Below, piece after piece: positions 48,501-61,464 of a stretch of DNA of 64,000 bases. Each line of letters opens with the position of its first letter. Within the stretch, counting starts at the first letter, position 1. The notes beneath the pieces were generated by a model that saw only the letters and a program-made list of their open reading frames with translations, had not been told where the DNA came from and did no database searches. The stretch comes from Nymphaea colorata. Taxonomy: Eukaryota > Streptophyta > Magnoliopsida > Nymphaeales > Nymphaeaceae. The position numbers were made by a program, and so were the translations under genes. Location: assembly GCF_008831285.2 (NCBI RefSeq), contig NC_045143.1:1895503-1959502 (forward strand). Direction: 5' to 3'.

Positions 48501-50752
48501 CCTATAATATATTCATCCCACAGTGTCCTCAAAATTAAATGACAGTGTTCATACTCATAACCTATGGCATGTGGTTCCTTTATGGAAGTTCGAATGATGG
48601 AGTTCAGAAGATAACCAAGTGAAGTTCTCCTTCACCGAAGATACTTGACAAAGGGAAACTTCAGAGCAATCCTCATTTACATCCATGAACGACAATTAGA
48701 TAGTTCATCAGCAAATGAAAAAATAACTCGATCACATCATAATCCTTACACGGAATATATGCTTGTTAACCATACCTGAGCCTCCGAACTCATCTCGTCT
48801 ACAAGAAGCTCTGAAATGAAGATTCTTGGCAATGGCCCCTCCACTCCATGAGTGTTAGGACGAACTGATGTATCAGGTGGAGAAAACCACAGTGCTCTCA
48901 ACTTCTTTACGGGAAATTTCAATTCCTCACGGGGTTTGTAACCAAAATCAAGGAACAACCTTGCCATAGAATCAATGCCGTGGCCATCTACCTTCAAAGT
49001 GATAGGATATTCAAGCATTAAAAACATCACCCACTAATGGCGATGATAAAAGGTAAAGCCATGAAATGTAAGAACCAAAAAGTAGGAAGATAAACCTATG
49101 AAAGAGCAGAAACTAGTTCATACCCCAAAAGTCCTAAAAGCAAAGTGGTCATAACAAATGTTGTCACCAGAATATGAATGAACAAGTTCAAGAATAGCTT
49201 TTGCTGATGGATTCCGATTCAAGTAAACTCCCTCCATGCCTGCTAATACACTCCTAAAAAAGGGTTCGGAAATCTGCAATGTCAGACAGTTTAATTATTA
49301 GTATTCCATGAACTTCTAATCAAACCGTGCACCCAGATAACCTATAACGAAGCAGCTCTTGCTTCTAATGTATTTTCAACTATATGCAACCTGCTCCCCT
49401 TGTGCATGAACCACATTTACGTATATGGTGCTGTTCGCAGATATAAAAACTCATGACACTTGATAGTGAGGATAAGGAAGTAGAAAGGAAAAAGAGAAGT
49501 TATCCTTTGAACTAACAGCTGCATGTTGACTAGATGAAGGCCTATTTGGAGTTATGCAATTTTCCAAGCAAGATCCTCAGCATCCTGCGTTGGACCTGTG
49601 GTTCGCAATAGGGAAAAAAACATGTCATGTAAAAAAGGCTGGAATAGGATCTTTGAGGTCGTGTTTAGTAGGACAGGAACCTCCCTTGCTGCACATTTCA
49701 TGCATGTTTTCTGCAAGGCATTTCAACTGTGGATAGCAAGTACAGACTGGATAAACTGATCTTTCTAATTGGTATAAGCGAAGTCGTACAACTACGTGTA
49801 GCAAGTGGGCACAGTTGACCTGTTGAAGCTGAGATGCACTACCCACTTACCGTTACTGCCTTCGCCTAAGGCTTTGTTTCAGAAGTTCTTACCCTTAACA
49901 AAGTGATACAAATAAATGCATAAGCATATAAATCTCAAAGCCTTAGTACTGTCCATATGTCCCAAGTGAATTAAAGCCTGGAGTAAGTGTCCTTCTTGCA
50001 AATGGTTGTTCAGGTCAACCACTTATCCAGAAAACCCCACCCTGTTAGGAACTTGCTCGGGTACAACATAATATCCCAATGTATGCCGATTTTCTGGATA
50101 ATTAACCACCTTCCAAAATTCCGACAAGCTCACCAAATATACGACCGGGACGCAAATAAGCACAAAAGGGGCTTTACACGTGAGATAAGCTCATATAGCC
50201 GCACAATCCGAACAGAGTATATCTTCAGTACAGATTTGTAATGTACGTCACGAGTTCCAAGTGATGAACGGACCTCAATAATCTCATCTTTAATTCACAT
50301 GATTTATACTAAATACCAACAATCTAATTAACCACTACCCTTTAGAAGGGGACGAAATCATTGAGATACTGCGAAAGACAGAAGACAGAACGATGACGGA
50401 TTCACGGTACGATCAAACTTAAACTCAAAAAGTAGCCGAGCCGATGGAAGTAAGACGGGATGAACAAAAGGCAATCGCTGGCCCGGCCACTTGCTTGCGA
50501 CGAGGGAGGTGATACCGTTCGCACCTTCTCGGAAGGAGGCGGAGACCGACCCGTCTCGGAGACGATCGAGAGGTTTCTCCTGCTCGCAGTCGCAGAGATC
50601 GAGGCCCGGGGTTTCTGAAGGAGGAGGAGTGATCTCGCGTCTCGGGAGGCAAGCGAGAGGGTCGGAGGAGTAGCCAGGACGCCCGTTTGCTTCCTGAGGC
50701 ACGAACACAGAGAGAGGATCGTCGAAATCCTGGCCGACTCCATCGTAGACAC
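45522..50752 (-). CDS. FLO7: DUF1338 2-oxoadipate dioxygenase/decarboxylase homologue
   Basis: Plant homologue of HglS, the iron-dependent enzyme that turns 2-oxoadipate into 2-hydroxyglutarate in lysine breakdown; the rice homologue FLOURY ENDOSPERM7 acts in plastids and affects endosperm starch. Minus-strand exons: 50752-50525, 49273-49124, 48991-48776, 47498-47377, 47194-47031, 46067-45913 and 45620-45522. They join in phase to 377 residues. Residues 1-76 are rich in Ser, Arg and Ala with almost no acids, like a plastid transit peptide. Conserved blocks are YLNRNPSAKAILELVHSYSG, ICYDHFAFRTFGVDGHGI, FGYKPREELKFPVKKLRALW, ESEYAAWTLVNGYALNHVT, CSYIEFAERLVLPQY and HRRDGFEVGNADKIFE. The family's two-His-one-Glu iron site is most likely His119, His256 and Glu328, all present. 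The protein appears intact. The first intron is 1251 bp; upstream frames at 50358-50832 in other phases are shadows of exon 1. Exon 1 is the least conserved part and so the least certain. Confidence 0.92.
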
Positions 50753-53700
50753 AGAGATGGAGAGGTCGCGTCTTTCTTATTCTCGTCTTCTGCAGAGCGA
50801 TGGATCCCTTCGTCCTCCTTCCGTCGTTTCACGAGGACGTCGCAGGCGAAGGCGCGAGAAGCAGAGCGCGCTGCGTTGGGAGTATAATGACAAAAAGGGT
50901 CGCCGAGATGGCCGGGCGTCCGAGCCGTGTGGATCTTTCTAACAGAAGTACAACAAATCCTCGACCGTCAGCGTCCGACACAGCAAAAGCATCGTTTTTG
51001 CCATGAAAAGATCGAGACGAGCGACGAAGCTGGAAAGCAGGCCCTCGTTGCCAAGTCTCGAGGAACAACACAACAAATCACAAAAAAGACGCCCAATGTT
51101 TTGCGTATTTACAATACGCTGTCTAAACTTTATAATTTTACGAAAGGCCCCTCATTCAATTTTAAAATGCGGGCTATTAGTATATCATAATGTGGTGTGG
51201 TTTAGATTCAGTTGTGCATGTAAAATGTTGTTTAGATTTGGTTGAGCATGTACAAGTCAGATTCAAATTGAGTAGGAGGCTCTCCCAGCAGGTTTGATGC
51301 GGAAGTCAGATTCAAATTGATACTTAAAAAATGAAATTTGGTCCTGATTAGATTTAGAAAATCGGATTTTGAATATGGTATTAGACTTTTTCTTTACTTG
51401 TGTTTGAATCTGACTTTAACGTAAATTAGCTCCGGGAAGCATAACTCAAACTAGCGAACTTTAGGTATTTCATGTGGGACTTCTTTAGTTCGACATATGG
51501 GAAACTATGTTCATGAACGGTATATGCAAGTTGAAACACTAAGAAATCTCACCACTTAACACGAAGACAACTCTAAACCTTAGAAGCAAGGAGAAAGAGG
51601 AGAATTCGGCTCTTACCAGATGGTGGGGATTAATCTTCCAACTTGAGTTGAGCCTCTATGAAATTTAATGTCAAAATGTATAAGTATATGGTAATCCAAA
51701 CATTAAAAGAGCACCTCCACATCCCATTCAAGTCGGATCCATTGGAAGTACTGCTCTCATAACTGGGGAGAGAATGTCTAAGACAAGTACTTTCATTTCT
51801 GCATGCACCCGGGCCAAGCTGTTTCAAGATGCTTTGTCATGTGTAACAGATATGCTTTAAGAACATTTATGTGTTTGAATGAATGGATGGGGCGTCCCAG
51901 AATGTTCACTCTCTATCTCACGCACTTGAGGCAGAAAACGAACGCAGCGTTGAGCTTCATTTATCTCAAAGGAAATCCCGATAAATTTTGTGGCAACCAT
52001 AGAATTCAACGGGAGAAAGGGGCGATGGCCAACCTCAAGACTAAGATTTGAGATAAGGCGTCTCACCACTCAAACACGCTATTAACCTTGTAGACGGCCA
52101 ATCGACTTTTGACATGTTTTTTTAGTTAATTTAACTTCATAGACTAGACTAAGGCTGGGCACTGGCCAAGCCGCCAGCGAGTACCCAGTACCCGGCTCGA
52201 CTCGGGTGTGAGTCCAAGCCTAGAAAAAAGGGCACAGGGCCAGATAAGCGATTTGATGAGAAAAGAGTAGACCCATCTATTTGATGGGGTTTTCTCAAGG
52301 GGAACATTATGTTTTTGAAATACATTCCGATTATAAATATTGTTTATAGATCCCACAATTTCCTAAAATAAGAAACATCTTTATGAAGCGTTTCTTATAT
52401 AAGAATGAGCATTTTAATAACGCAATGTTCTTCTTACAAAACAACCTTTAAGAGATAAACTCCCATATTCAGAGAGAGTGAGCTCTGTTTACACCATAGT
52501 TCAAGAAAGCAAAAGGAGAAGAAAGAAAAACTTGAGCATGTTTTTTAACATTTCACTAATTTTCAAGATGTTTCATTTAACTACATAAAAATTTCCATTT
52601 AATCACATTTAATACAAAATAAAAAAAATATTATAGGATGACATCCGAACCGTTCACATCCCTACTAATGGCGCCCTCTTTCTCGTTCATTTTTTCAATA
52701 TGAGGTGAGTTGTTGCTGTCTGACTTCATTAGACTCCGCTTTTTTTTAAGTGGAATAGTGTCACCATCTAACTTTTACAAATAAAAAAGGGGCATTGTTT
52801 TGGGGAAAAAACTCATTCATTTAATGTCTGAGACAACTTTTTTAAAATATTTATGCAAGATTTCTACAACTTTCAAGTCTGAGAAAATTTAACCTTATAA
52901 AATCCTTTTCGCATCTCCTGATCTAGGAGTGAATTTCTAGGTTTTAGATGATGGGGATCGGTGATCAGATTTGTGCGGCAACAGGTTTGGAATAACGTTT
53001 ACATATTTGATTTTCCTTTTTATGTCTAATAGATAAGTTCTTTACATAAGAATTTGTACCTTACAAGTTGGAGATATTTTGTGGAATCCTACTCGGACGT
53101 CGTAATCTATGGATGTGACTCTTCTAAGGGTTTAATTTTAGAGTAATTGCACCAATTTTGAGCATTTATATTGCGCTGCTTTCTTGTTGGTGGGAAGGTT
53201 CATGGAGATTTTCTGCACGGTGGGTGCTGTCTTCCCTTCGAGATTGACGAAGTCCACTCCCCCTGCACTAGGTCGACTTCTTTTGTCCTTCTTCATAAGA
53301 TCTTTCCGGGAAGGTCGATAAAAGAGAGCAATGAACTCCTTATCCGGTGCTTGACCTCGATTATTTTGTCGATAGATTCAACTGCTTTGCGGCTTCAAAT
53401 ATATCCACCCACTTCGGCGGTTTCTTGTTTATTGCTGACAGGTTCTTAAATTCCGTGACTTATCCAGCCTGTATCCACTGATCTTTCTCTAGTTCTTAAA
53501 TTCCATCACTGATCCAGCCAGTGTCTACCGATCTTTCTCCATCCATCGTCAATCGAAGACAAAGACTGGAATGCTAATATTTTCGCTTCAGACACAAGAT
53601 GGGGAGGGAACTTTCGTGGTCCTTTGTGTAGTCCGTGATTTGAAGCTTTCTATTACTAGGAAGGCGTTGCGCATATTGTGCCTACGAGACCCCCTTGCTT

Positions 53701-55237
53701 GAGTTCTTTCTTCAAGGGTCAGAAGCTTCAAGCTCAAGGTAGGTCTGAGTCTGGACTCTGGAAGGTCCAACAAATGCAGATTGCCTGCTTGATTTCTTTC
53801 TCAGTTTATTTGTTCATTGTTGGTATTCCTGCGGTACAAAATATCTGCCTCAATTTGTGAAATAAATCGCATCCTTTCATCCAACCCTCCTAACTTTCCG
53901 TTGTTTCAGCCTCGCATCTTTTCCTCTAATTTAGTTGCTTGTCTAGTTACTTTTCATCAGTTAAGTCCATCTTCAGTCATGATACAGTCATCCGCTCATC
54001 TATTATGAGTTCTATGGGCATCCATGTCCGACAGTTTTCCCGAGGGGCAGCTGCTTTGATTAAGGGAAGTGCAGTAGTTAGTGTGTCATTTTACGAGCAA
54101 AACTCTGCATTTTTGTAAAATGATAGTTTCTCCATACCTGCCTATTGAAAAAGGAAAAGACTTTCTCTGCATTTGATCTTTCATTTCCTTGTAAAGATTG
54201 GTTTAAGTTTACTTGGTAAAGTTTTCTCTTGATTCACTTTAGATGCAAAGCCACCAAGCCTTCCGAACGGTGACTATTTTACAATTATAAACATCGAGAC
54301 GAACCAGAGGGGAAAGCCTTCATGCTAGCAACTATAATCGAAGCACTTTCTATATTCGTTTATTTTTTTCTGTTTTTCCGGCTTTTCAGTATTTCTCTCT
54401 TGCTTCTGTATAGTGGTGGACTTTCGAGCTCTGTTACTGCAGAGTAGAATTTTTAGATCTGAACTGGATTATGCTGGATGCTTAGTGTTTTTTATGTGAT
54501 AATAAGAGAAAAGGTCGGGTTTTAACATGAATCCAGGGGAGAGTTTCTGGCTGCAATTCATGGTGTGTTTCCTGAACATCTCATATACTAATCTATTTCC
54601 TCTTGGCCCTTGGCCGCCAAACCAATCCACTCACTCCCCAACATATACACACTTCCATGAACGTACTTGCTCAAAAAAAAATTTATTCATATATTTCTCT
54701 TGCTGACCAAGAAGGACATGTATAATCACATATTTGCCTTGCTGACCATGATGTACATGGAATCTATTAGTTCTCTAGTAGTAGTTAATCTATTTCTCCT
54801 TTATTTCTTGGACAATATTTTTCCTAGAGTCTCTAGGCAACCCACTAGTTTCTTCCAGACGCTCATTAATCTCTTAGTAGTGAGTAGAAACCTTTAATAG
54901 GTAACTGAAAGGAGTTATAATTTCAAACCTTTTAGTTGATCAAGGTATCCGTAATTATTGCTCATACCGCACTTCAGATCTGCAAATAGACTGGAAAACA
55001 CTGTTAATATTAGGCTGGAGGCCTGACATTTGCACTTTAGCACTCGATATTACTTACTTTCTATCTTTACGCCATTGAGGCTTAACATCTTTGGTGCTGC
55101 TGGACAATTTTACTTGCTCCAAATCGTGGAATCTCGTGCTGATGACTTCCTACTTGCTAAAGCAGGTATTATGCGTTACTTATTCTAGATGTGTTTCTTT
55201 CAGGTTGATTGCATCAATCACGTTTGACTAGGTAATC
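50753..55237. other. Spacer and HIR upstream region
   Basis: The first few hundred bases should hold the promoter of the minus-strand DUF1338 gene. The rest has no gene I recognise; short open frames at 53171-53449 and 53817-54008 have no motifs. GATTCAAATTGA-type words recur near 51255 and 51305. Just before the HIR start codon, TTTCTTTCAG ends at 55203, a good acceptor, so the HIR transcript probably has an intron in its 5' leader whose first exon lies somewhere in this region. Confidence 0.4.
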
Positions 55238-57577
55238 ATGGGGCAATCACTTTGCTGTGTGCAAGTCGACCAGTCAAACGTCGCCATAAAAGAGACCTTT
55301 GGGAAGTTTCATGACGTGCTCAGCCCAGGATGTCATTGCCTTCCTTGGTGTTTCGGAAGCAAAATAGCAGGACATCTTTCCTTGCGAGTGCAGCAACTAG
55401 ATGTTCATTGTGAAACAAAAACTAAGGTTCATCAGTTCTTTACAACTTATGTCTGTATCAGATTTTGCCCATCTTCTCTGTCCACGCCAAATTTGCCAAA
55501 AAAGTTATTATGATCATATATTACCTCTGCAGCATCTTCTTGCAAGAATGGTTGAAATTTATTTTTCCAATAAGGCAATGAAATTTCACTTCCAACTGTA
55601 ATCCATTGTTGCCATGTTTACCACCAAATGGCTACCCCTTGGACATTGGTGCATGAATTATGCAATCCCCTGTTCAGATGAGATTGATTATTAGTCCAAC
55701 TTGTGTTGTCCTCTGGGCCCAAAAGTTGGATCAGCTGTTTTAAGTCAATCTAATTAAAAACGTTTAGTAATTCAAGGTGATGTTTCTTTCTTCTTTTTGC
55801 AGGATAATGTGTTTGTTACGGTTGTTGCATCTGTGCAGTATCGTGCCCTGGCAGAAAAGGCAGCTGATGCCTTCTACAAGCTTAGCAACACAAGGGCACA
55901 GATACAAGCTTATGTTTTTGATGGTACATCAAACTATAAAGCCCATTGTATTTGAGATCGATGTGTCTAATTATGATCTTACTTTCTCTGGGTGGCTTGT
56001 CACCATGACTGTGGACTACCTAGATCCATGCACTGTTGGCCTCATTTTGTTTTATCAGCTTTCTAGAGAGAATATCTGTAGACAATTTCCTTTTATTATA
56101 TTGCTTTCTGTTCCACATTGCTCGGAAGTAGAAAATTGTGTCTGGCTTGTTCGAATTTTTCCCTCTGCTACCATCAACTCATTTTCTTCACCTTCTCCGT
56201 AGAAGTTATGATTTACTGGTTTTGTGTGCAACATCTGAATTACTTTCATGGTCGCAGAAAGTTATAGTTCAAACTTTTGGGGTAAAGCATGAACATCCTA
56301 TTTTTATCTCAACACTGAACGTGGTAAATGGCAATCCATGATGGTGATTGTTTATCCCCATTCATCAGAGCATGCATTAAGCAGAGCCGTAGTAACATCA
56401 GTAGGAACATGCGTCCTTACAAGGTGAGGCAACCTGTTGGGTGCAATCACTGTGATGCTACATGAGCATATTGGAACATGTTCATGGACCAAAAAGGAGA
56501 ATATGCCTATCATTTGAATTACTGGGAGAAAAGGTTGACATTGAATAAGGAAAATATTGTTTGAAAAGGAAAATAATGAGTTGTCTTTTCCTTCTCATTG
56601 CAGTCATAAGAGCTAGTGTTCCAAAGCTGAACTTGGATGATGTGTTTGAGCAAAAGAATGAGATTGCAAAGTCAGTTGAAGATGAACTTGAGAAGGTAAG
56701 TTTTCATCCATCTACTGCTGGTCAGTCATTGTGCCATAATGATAATTCAGTTCAAACTGTATTTGTTTCTTTCCATATATGCAGGCCATGTCAGCATATG
56801 GATATGAAATTGTTCAGACACTAATAGTTGATATCCACCCAGATGAGCACGTTAAGAGGGCAATGAATGAAATAAATGCTGGTAAGCATTTAACCAGTAT
56901 TGGGATGTTGTATACGTTTAACAAATGTTCCCTCACTATGTTAAAGAGTCCAAGAAATCTTTGAGAATTTGAACCTCTCAAGACAATGAATCATTCAACA
57001 GGAGACTATTACTACCTATGATGATATTTGGTTAACAATATTCACGAAACTCTTTCTTTGGTCGATCACAAGTAACTAAGTTTAATGTGCTAATCTGTAC
57101 CTTCAACGTTATTCCTGTAATCCTGAAAACAACGGGGCTTTGAGCCTTTAAGTAGTACTTGGAAGTAATCTTTGAAACTGCATGAGTTTCTTACATGTAC
57201 ATCTTGCATGAATTTCTGCAGCTTCAAGACTAAGGGTTGCTGCTAATGAAAAGGCAGAAGCGGAGAAGATTTTGCAGATCAAGCGAGCTGAGGGAGAAGC
57301 TGAGGCAAAATACTTGGCAGGGCTTGGTATAGCCCGTCAGCGGCAGGCCATAGTTGATGGTCTGAGGGACAGTGTGCTTGCGTTCTCTGGTAATGTTCCT
57401 GGCACCAGTGCAAAGGATGTGATGGATATGGTGCTTGTCACTCAATACTTTGACACCATGAAGGAGATCGGTGCATCCTCCAAGTCATCTTCTGTCTTTA
57501 TCCCACACGGTCCAGGTGTTGTAGCAGATATCGCTTCTCAGATTAGGGATGGCAGGCTTCAGGCTACACCTCCATAG
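55238..57577 (+). CDS. HIR1: Hypersensitive-induced reaction (HIR) protein, SPFH domain
   Basis: Plant HIR protein of the stomatin/prohibitin/flotillin (SPFH) superfamily, which forms oligomers in plasma-membrane microdomains and is linked to hypersensitive cell death and NLR immune receptors. Exons 55238-55426, 55803-55923, 56604-56695, 56785-56881 and 57222-57577 join in phase to 284 residues, the normal HIR length. The N-terminus [13 protein letters not shown] has Gly2 for myristoylation and Cys6-Cys7 for palmitoylation. Next comes the SPFH core: [70 protein letters not shown] and [14 protein letters not shown]. The coiled-coil part [20 protein letters not shown] and the C-terminal [20 protein letters not shown] and [18 protein letters not shown] are fully conserved. 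No defects are seen. The numbering HIR1 is by overall similarity; other HIR paralogues differ little. Confidence 0.95.
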
Positions 57578-58751
57578 CAAAGCTTGCAACTGGGCCAACT
57601 ACTTGAATCATAAGTTGTCTCTGGTATTTGTTTTGATTCTTGCCTACGGGGCTTGTGTCCAGTGTGTTGCTTGTTAATAATCAAATGTACTCACTTGTGT
57701 AATTTGCATATTTATGGAAGTAGATATAGGAAATGGATATTCAAAGATCATTTCATTCCTATGTTCAGTACTTAGGGGTCAGCCTCTACTTCCCTATGGG
57801 CATTTCTTGTAACCCTCGACGGAAACTATTTGTATGTTCTGAGATGTGCTGGACTGGAAGAGGTACAAGTTGGTTGTTGATGTTCTTAGTGTTCATCAGT
57901 GTTTTCCCATTTATTGTTTTATGAACCGGCTTAAGAGAAATCTGAACTTGCACCCTCTTGGGAGCAGGGATACATCTTTTTTCGATCTTTGCAAACGGCT
58001 CTGCCCACAGCATTTGAACACGGCTGCTCATTTGACAACCACAGATAGGGCCACTGAAAAAGCTCGATGATTCTCTTTGCCTATCCTTCCTTTGCTCATG
58101 ACTAAAGCCTCACCTGCACTTCAACTGTTTGATGTCAATGTATATTCGGGGTACCCATGTCAAAGACGCTCAAAATTATACATCATACAGTCATTGCCAC
58201 AAAAATCGGATTGAATTTGTAGATTGGAATCGGATCGATGTAAGGGTGCTATTTGTAACGTCACGATTTTTTTAGTTACTTGTAGAATCAATTTTCCTTT
58301 AACTTAAAAAAGGTGAACACAATATTGCCACATTTTACCGATTGAAATTCCTATATACGTCTTAATTTTGTAAGCCTATAATATTAGCCTTGGATCTCAA
58401 ATGCTAGGAAATCTTTTGTCTTATACTTTCCCCTTTTGTTTTTTTTTTTTTAAGGGTACGCGATGGATCCGAGTCTCCAACCTTGTGTCGTACATTTTGG
58501 ATATGTAAATTTCATATATTTTGCATGATATCTGGGTCTCAGACCCATTCATTCGTATCAGTAAAATGAACTATGTTTTGCATCCAATCTTTTCTTTGTA
58601 CATTCTCCAGTAAATATCTACATGACTTACTTTTAACCTTACCCATCGTGAACTGCTGAATGGCTCATAAGGCCCTAAGAGAACTGCTGATCGTAAAAAT
58701 GACTCAAGACTAGCATTTCAATGAAAATCTACAAGCCTAGTAAGGAGAAGA
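57578..58751. other. 3' flank of the HIR gene
   Basis: Begins with the HIR 3' untranslated region; no further gene is recognised. Short open frames on both strands are without motifs. A poly-T run lies at about 58440-58452. Confidence 0.4.
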
Positions 58752-59490
58752 ATGAGACAGAATATCAACCTGTTCAATTTCAGGAAGCAGAAGAGTTTGA
58801 TCCTTCAATCCTGGAGCTACCAGAATTTACGTATGCAAAAAAGCAGGACCAATCATGTTCACTGCAAACGATCCTACGAAGGAAATAAACTTTGGAACAA
58901 ATGGAAGTCCAAAGATTCTACAAGTTGGACATCTCTGAGTGGAGATGAAGAAGCCAAACTTATTCAGTTAGTGAAAGACCATCAAGAGGTTCTTGTCCGG
59001 ACCTATGAGGACATGCTCCGCCTTGACCCTAAACTGGTACAACACTGTCTAACCTTGAAACCAAATAGCAAACCAATAAAACAAAAGCTAAGGAAACTTA
59101 GCCCATTTCTGGAAGACAAGATCAAAGAGGGGTTAGAAAAGTTATTGAAAGCAGGTTTTATCAGATGGCTAGACAATACTGTGGCAGCCATGAAGAGAAA
59201 TGGAAAAAAAAGTTAGATCTCTATTGATTTCATGGAGTATAATAAAACTATACCAAAAGATGATTTTCAGAGATTGGCCTTTAGTTGTCATGTTCTCTTT
59301 CATGGATGGCTACTCTGACTGCAATCATATCAAGGAGTGCCACTAATAATAGAGACATGTTAGTATTTTCCATTATCATATTCACAAGATAATGGATATT
59401 TATGTTGATGAAGTTTTGGTTAAATCTAAAACTTGGAAGGACCATATTGGAACTCTAGCCCAAGTCTTTGATAAACTATTTTAAAGACTA
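58752..59490 (+). mobile_element. Decayed Ty3/gypsy polymerase fragment
   Basis: Pieces of a Ty3/gypsy-type retrotransposon polyprotein lie in order on the plus strand. First comes the segment before the reverse transcriptase (LDPKLVQHCLTLKP, then KQKLRKLSPF and EGLEKLLKAGFI, to 59166). Next is a degraded stretch at about 59218-59330 with KDDF and HGW traces of the RT core. Last, at about 59390-59482, is IYVDEVLVKSKTWKDHIG, corresponding to the catalytic YVDD box with its second Asp replaced by Glu. Stops and frameshifts separate the pieces, and no long terminal repeats, RNase H or integrase are visible. The wording resembles the Tat/Athila-type lineage. It is non-functional. Confidence 0.85.
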
Positions 59491-59537
59491 TGCCAATGCA
59501 CATTAGCCGATCATGGCACCAATGTAGCTTTAGACAT

Positions 59538-59971
59538 TGGGGTCAGGAAGGGGGGAGGCAGTTATTGGCTGGCATTGAGATAGAATAAAATGCGTCTTAT
59601 TGAAAAAAGGCGCATCTAATACGCCAAAACATAGTCAGCCATATAATACTCGTACAAAACGCGTTTTTTGTAAATAAAACGCTAGAAAATAAAAAAAAAG
59701 TGAAAAAATATGTATTATAGGCATGTTTTTGCTTCCTTTCATATTTTAATGTTTTTTTATAGTTTTCAGGATTTATAAATGTTTTAAATTTTTTAAAAAT
59801 TTGCTGAGATTTTCTCATTTTATTTTCAAGATACACAAATTTACGGTATTATACTCGAGAAATTCCTCACCGTATAATACATGTACACATTTTTTGTGAC
59901 AATAGACTTTGAGGTTAGGGAAAGGGGGAGGTTTTTTCGACTCGCATTGAAATAGAATAAAATGCTCCTTG
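59538..59971. repeat. Degenerate direct repeat beyond the gypsy remnant
   Basis: A stretch at about 59538-59600 (AGGAAGGGGGGAGG, then CATTGAGATAGAATAAAATG) recurs diverged at about 59910-59971, a spacing of roughly 372 bases. Inside, a second pair around ATAATAC..GTACA..TTTTTTGT repeats at about 59643 and 59874. These could be remnants of terminal repeats or an untranslated part of the adjacent retroelement. Confidence 0.45.
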
Positions 59972-59988
59972 TGTCTGCTCACCCTAGT

Positions 59989-60064
59989 ATGACATGATAT
60001 ATTTGAGCATGTAATAAACTAGTTTTATGACATGATATATTTGAGCATGTAATAAACTAGTTTT
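59989..60064. repeat. Perfect 38-bp tandem duplication
   Basis: Two adjacent identical 38-base units, 59989-60026 and 60027-60064, beginning ATGACATGATATATTTGAGC. Confidence 0.92.
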
Positions 60065-61420
60065 ATGCAGTTTGTGTTCTTTTCTTGAGTTATGGTTTTC
60101 CTAGAGTGACAAGTCCATTTCAAGGATAAAGCTGAGGGCACGTTTGCTAGTTATATCTTCCTCATGAACCTTACCTTTGGTTTATATCTTTCTCATGAAC
60201 CAAGAAATCTAAAATTCGTTGGACGGCAAGCTCTTCTAGAACAATTTTTTTGGAGTTGGCTGCCTATAATAATTTCTTTTAAGAAACTCCCATGATTTGA
60301 CTGTTCATTATCATATTCCCAACTTGAAATAATTATGAAAAAAATATGTGAAGCATGTTGGGCAGACAGGAAAGCTTTTATTTATTAAATCTTCATGTCT
60401 TTTTTTTTCTTTTTTTTACTGGCATGGGCCAACTCTTTGGGTTCAAAAGATGAGTCATGATGAGAATGACAATATTGGCCTTTTCTTTTCCATGAAAAAA
60501 TGAAGACAGTACAAGCTTTGGCATCTTTCAAGACAGCGTGATTTTAACACAGGGTCCTTTTCTTCTTTATGTTATGCCCCTAAAAGTAAAGAGTTTATTT
60601 GAAAATTCAGATAAGTATAGCTTATATTTGAAAAAGTTAAAAACCGTAAGCCCGTAAACGGGAATGTAATTTTAATTTTCATTTTCATCTGTCCTGAAAA
60701 AATGCTCCTGTTAATAAAATAAAATAAATAAACAAACAATGTGACGGGTTGAATGGGAGATTTTAAATATGGATCCGAATTTTAGATTCGATATATTTTT
60801 ATATCCGATCCGTCTTTTGGCCTTTTACAGTTTCACTTGGCCGCCTGAAAGCGTGTGTTGTAACACGGCACGGCAGCGCCTAGAGGCCGGAGAATATTCA
60901 TGTATTTATGCCAAACCAAGAAAATGACTAAATTACCCTGCACGTCGTCCAACTTTCCGGTCATTATAAAAACAGGCTTGAAAACAACGCGATATGTTTG
61001 CGAACTCTTGGAAAATCTTCTCTTGGTTCAAATTTGTGGAGAATGTGTTTTTTAAAGTTTCTTAAGACAATTTTCACGTTGATTAGTTTGAAGTTATTTT
61101 TCTGCAAGTCACCGAAAAGTGCGAAAAGGCCGTGGCATTTTGGTCATTTGGCAAGTCAAACCAAATTTATCGGACGGGGAACAGCCCGTCGTCGTCCTTG
61201 ACCACATCGCGCTACGCGCGGGAACACTCGCGCGCGGCCGTCGCCGACCCGAGACCCGCACAACGGATCCCTCGATCGACGGTCGGGAACGGAAATCGTG
61301 GGTCGGAAGCTCCATCCAACGGTGGAGGCCTCTCCTCTAACTTCTCGGAGCTCCTCACTCCACAGAAGTCTTAAAATAATCCTAGGGTTTGTTCTGTCTC
61401 GCTGTGAACCGGAGCTCATC
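60065..61420. other. Spacer and VDAC promoter region
   Basis: No gene recognised. The distal part is AT-rich; from about 61140 the sequence becomes GC-rich. A TATAAAA string lies at 60965-60971, about 500 bases before the VDAC start codon. It could be a core promoter element, though the distance leaves this unsure. Overlapping open frames on both strands at 61109-61419 are products of the GC-rich composition. Confidence 0.35.
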
Positions 61421-61464
61421 TCTCTCTCTCCCTCTCTCTTGCTCTCTCGCTCTGCACGGCGACA
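61421..61464 (+). promoter_or_regulatory. CT-rich 5' leader of the VDAC gene
   Basis: A (CT)n-rich tract ends a few bases before the start codon context GCGACAATGG. Pyrimidine-rich leaders are typical of highly expressed plant housekeeping genes. This is inferred from composition only. Confidence 0.5.

Noticed and set aside
50358-50887. Several overlapping frames on both strands around the DUF1338 first exon
   Set aside because: Only the minus frame starting at 50752 joins in phase, through a GT donor at 50524-50523, to the conserved second exon; the others are GC-driven shadows.
39672-57577. Kinase, DUF1338 and HIR genes as one functional cluster
   Set aside because: Different orientations, separate promoter spaces and no shared pathway; chance adjacency is the simpler explanation.
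61109-61419. Overlapping open frames on both strands upstream of VDAC
   Set aside because: GC-rich promoter or leader sequence; peptides have no motifs and the frames overlap one another on both strands.
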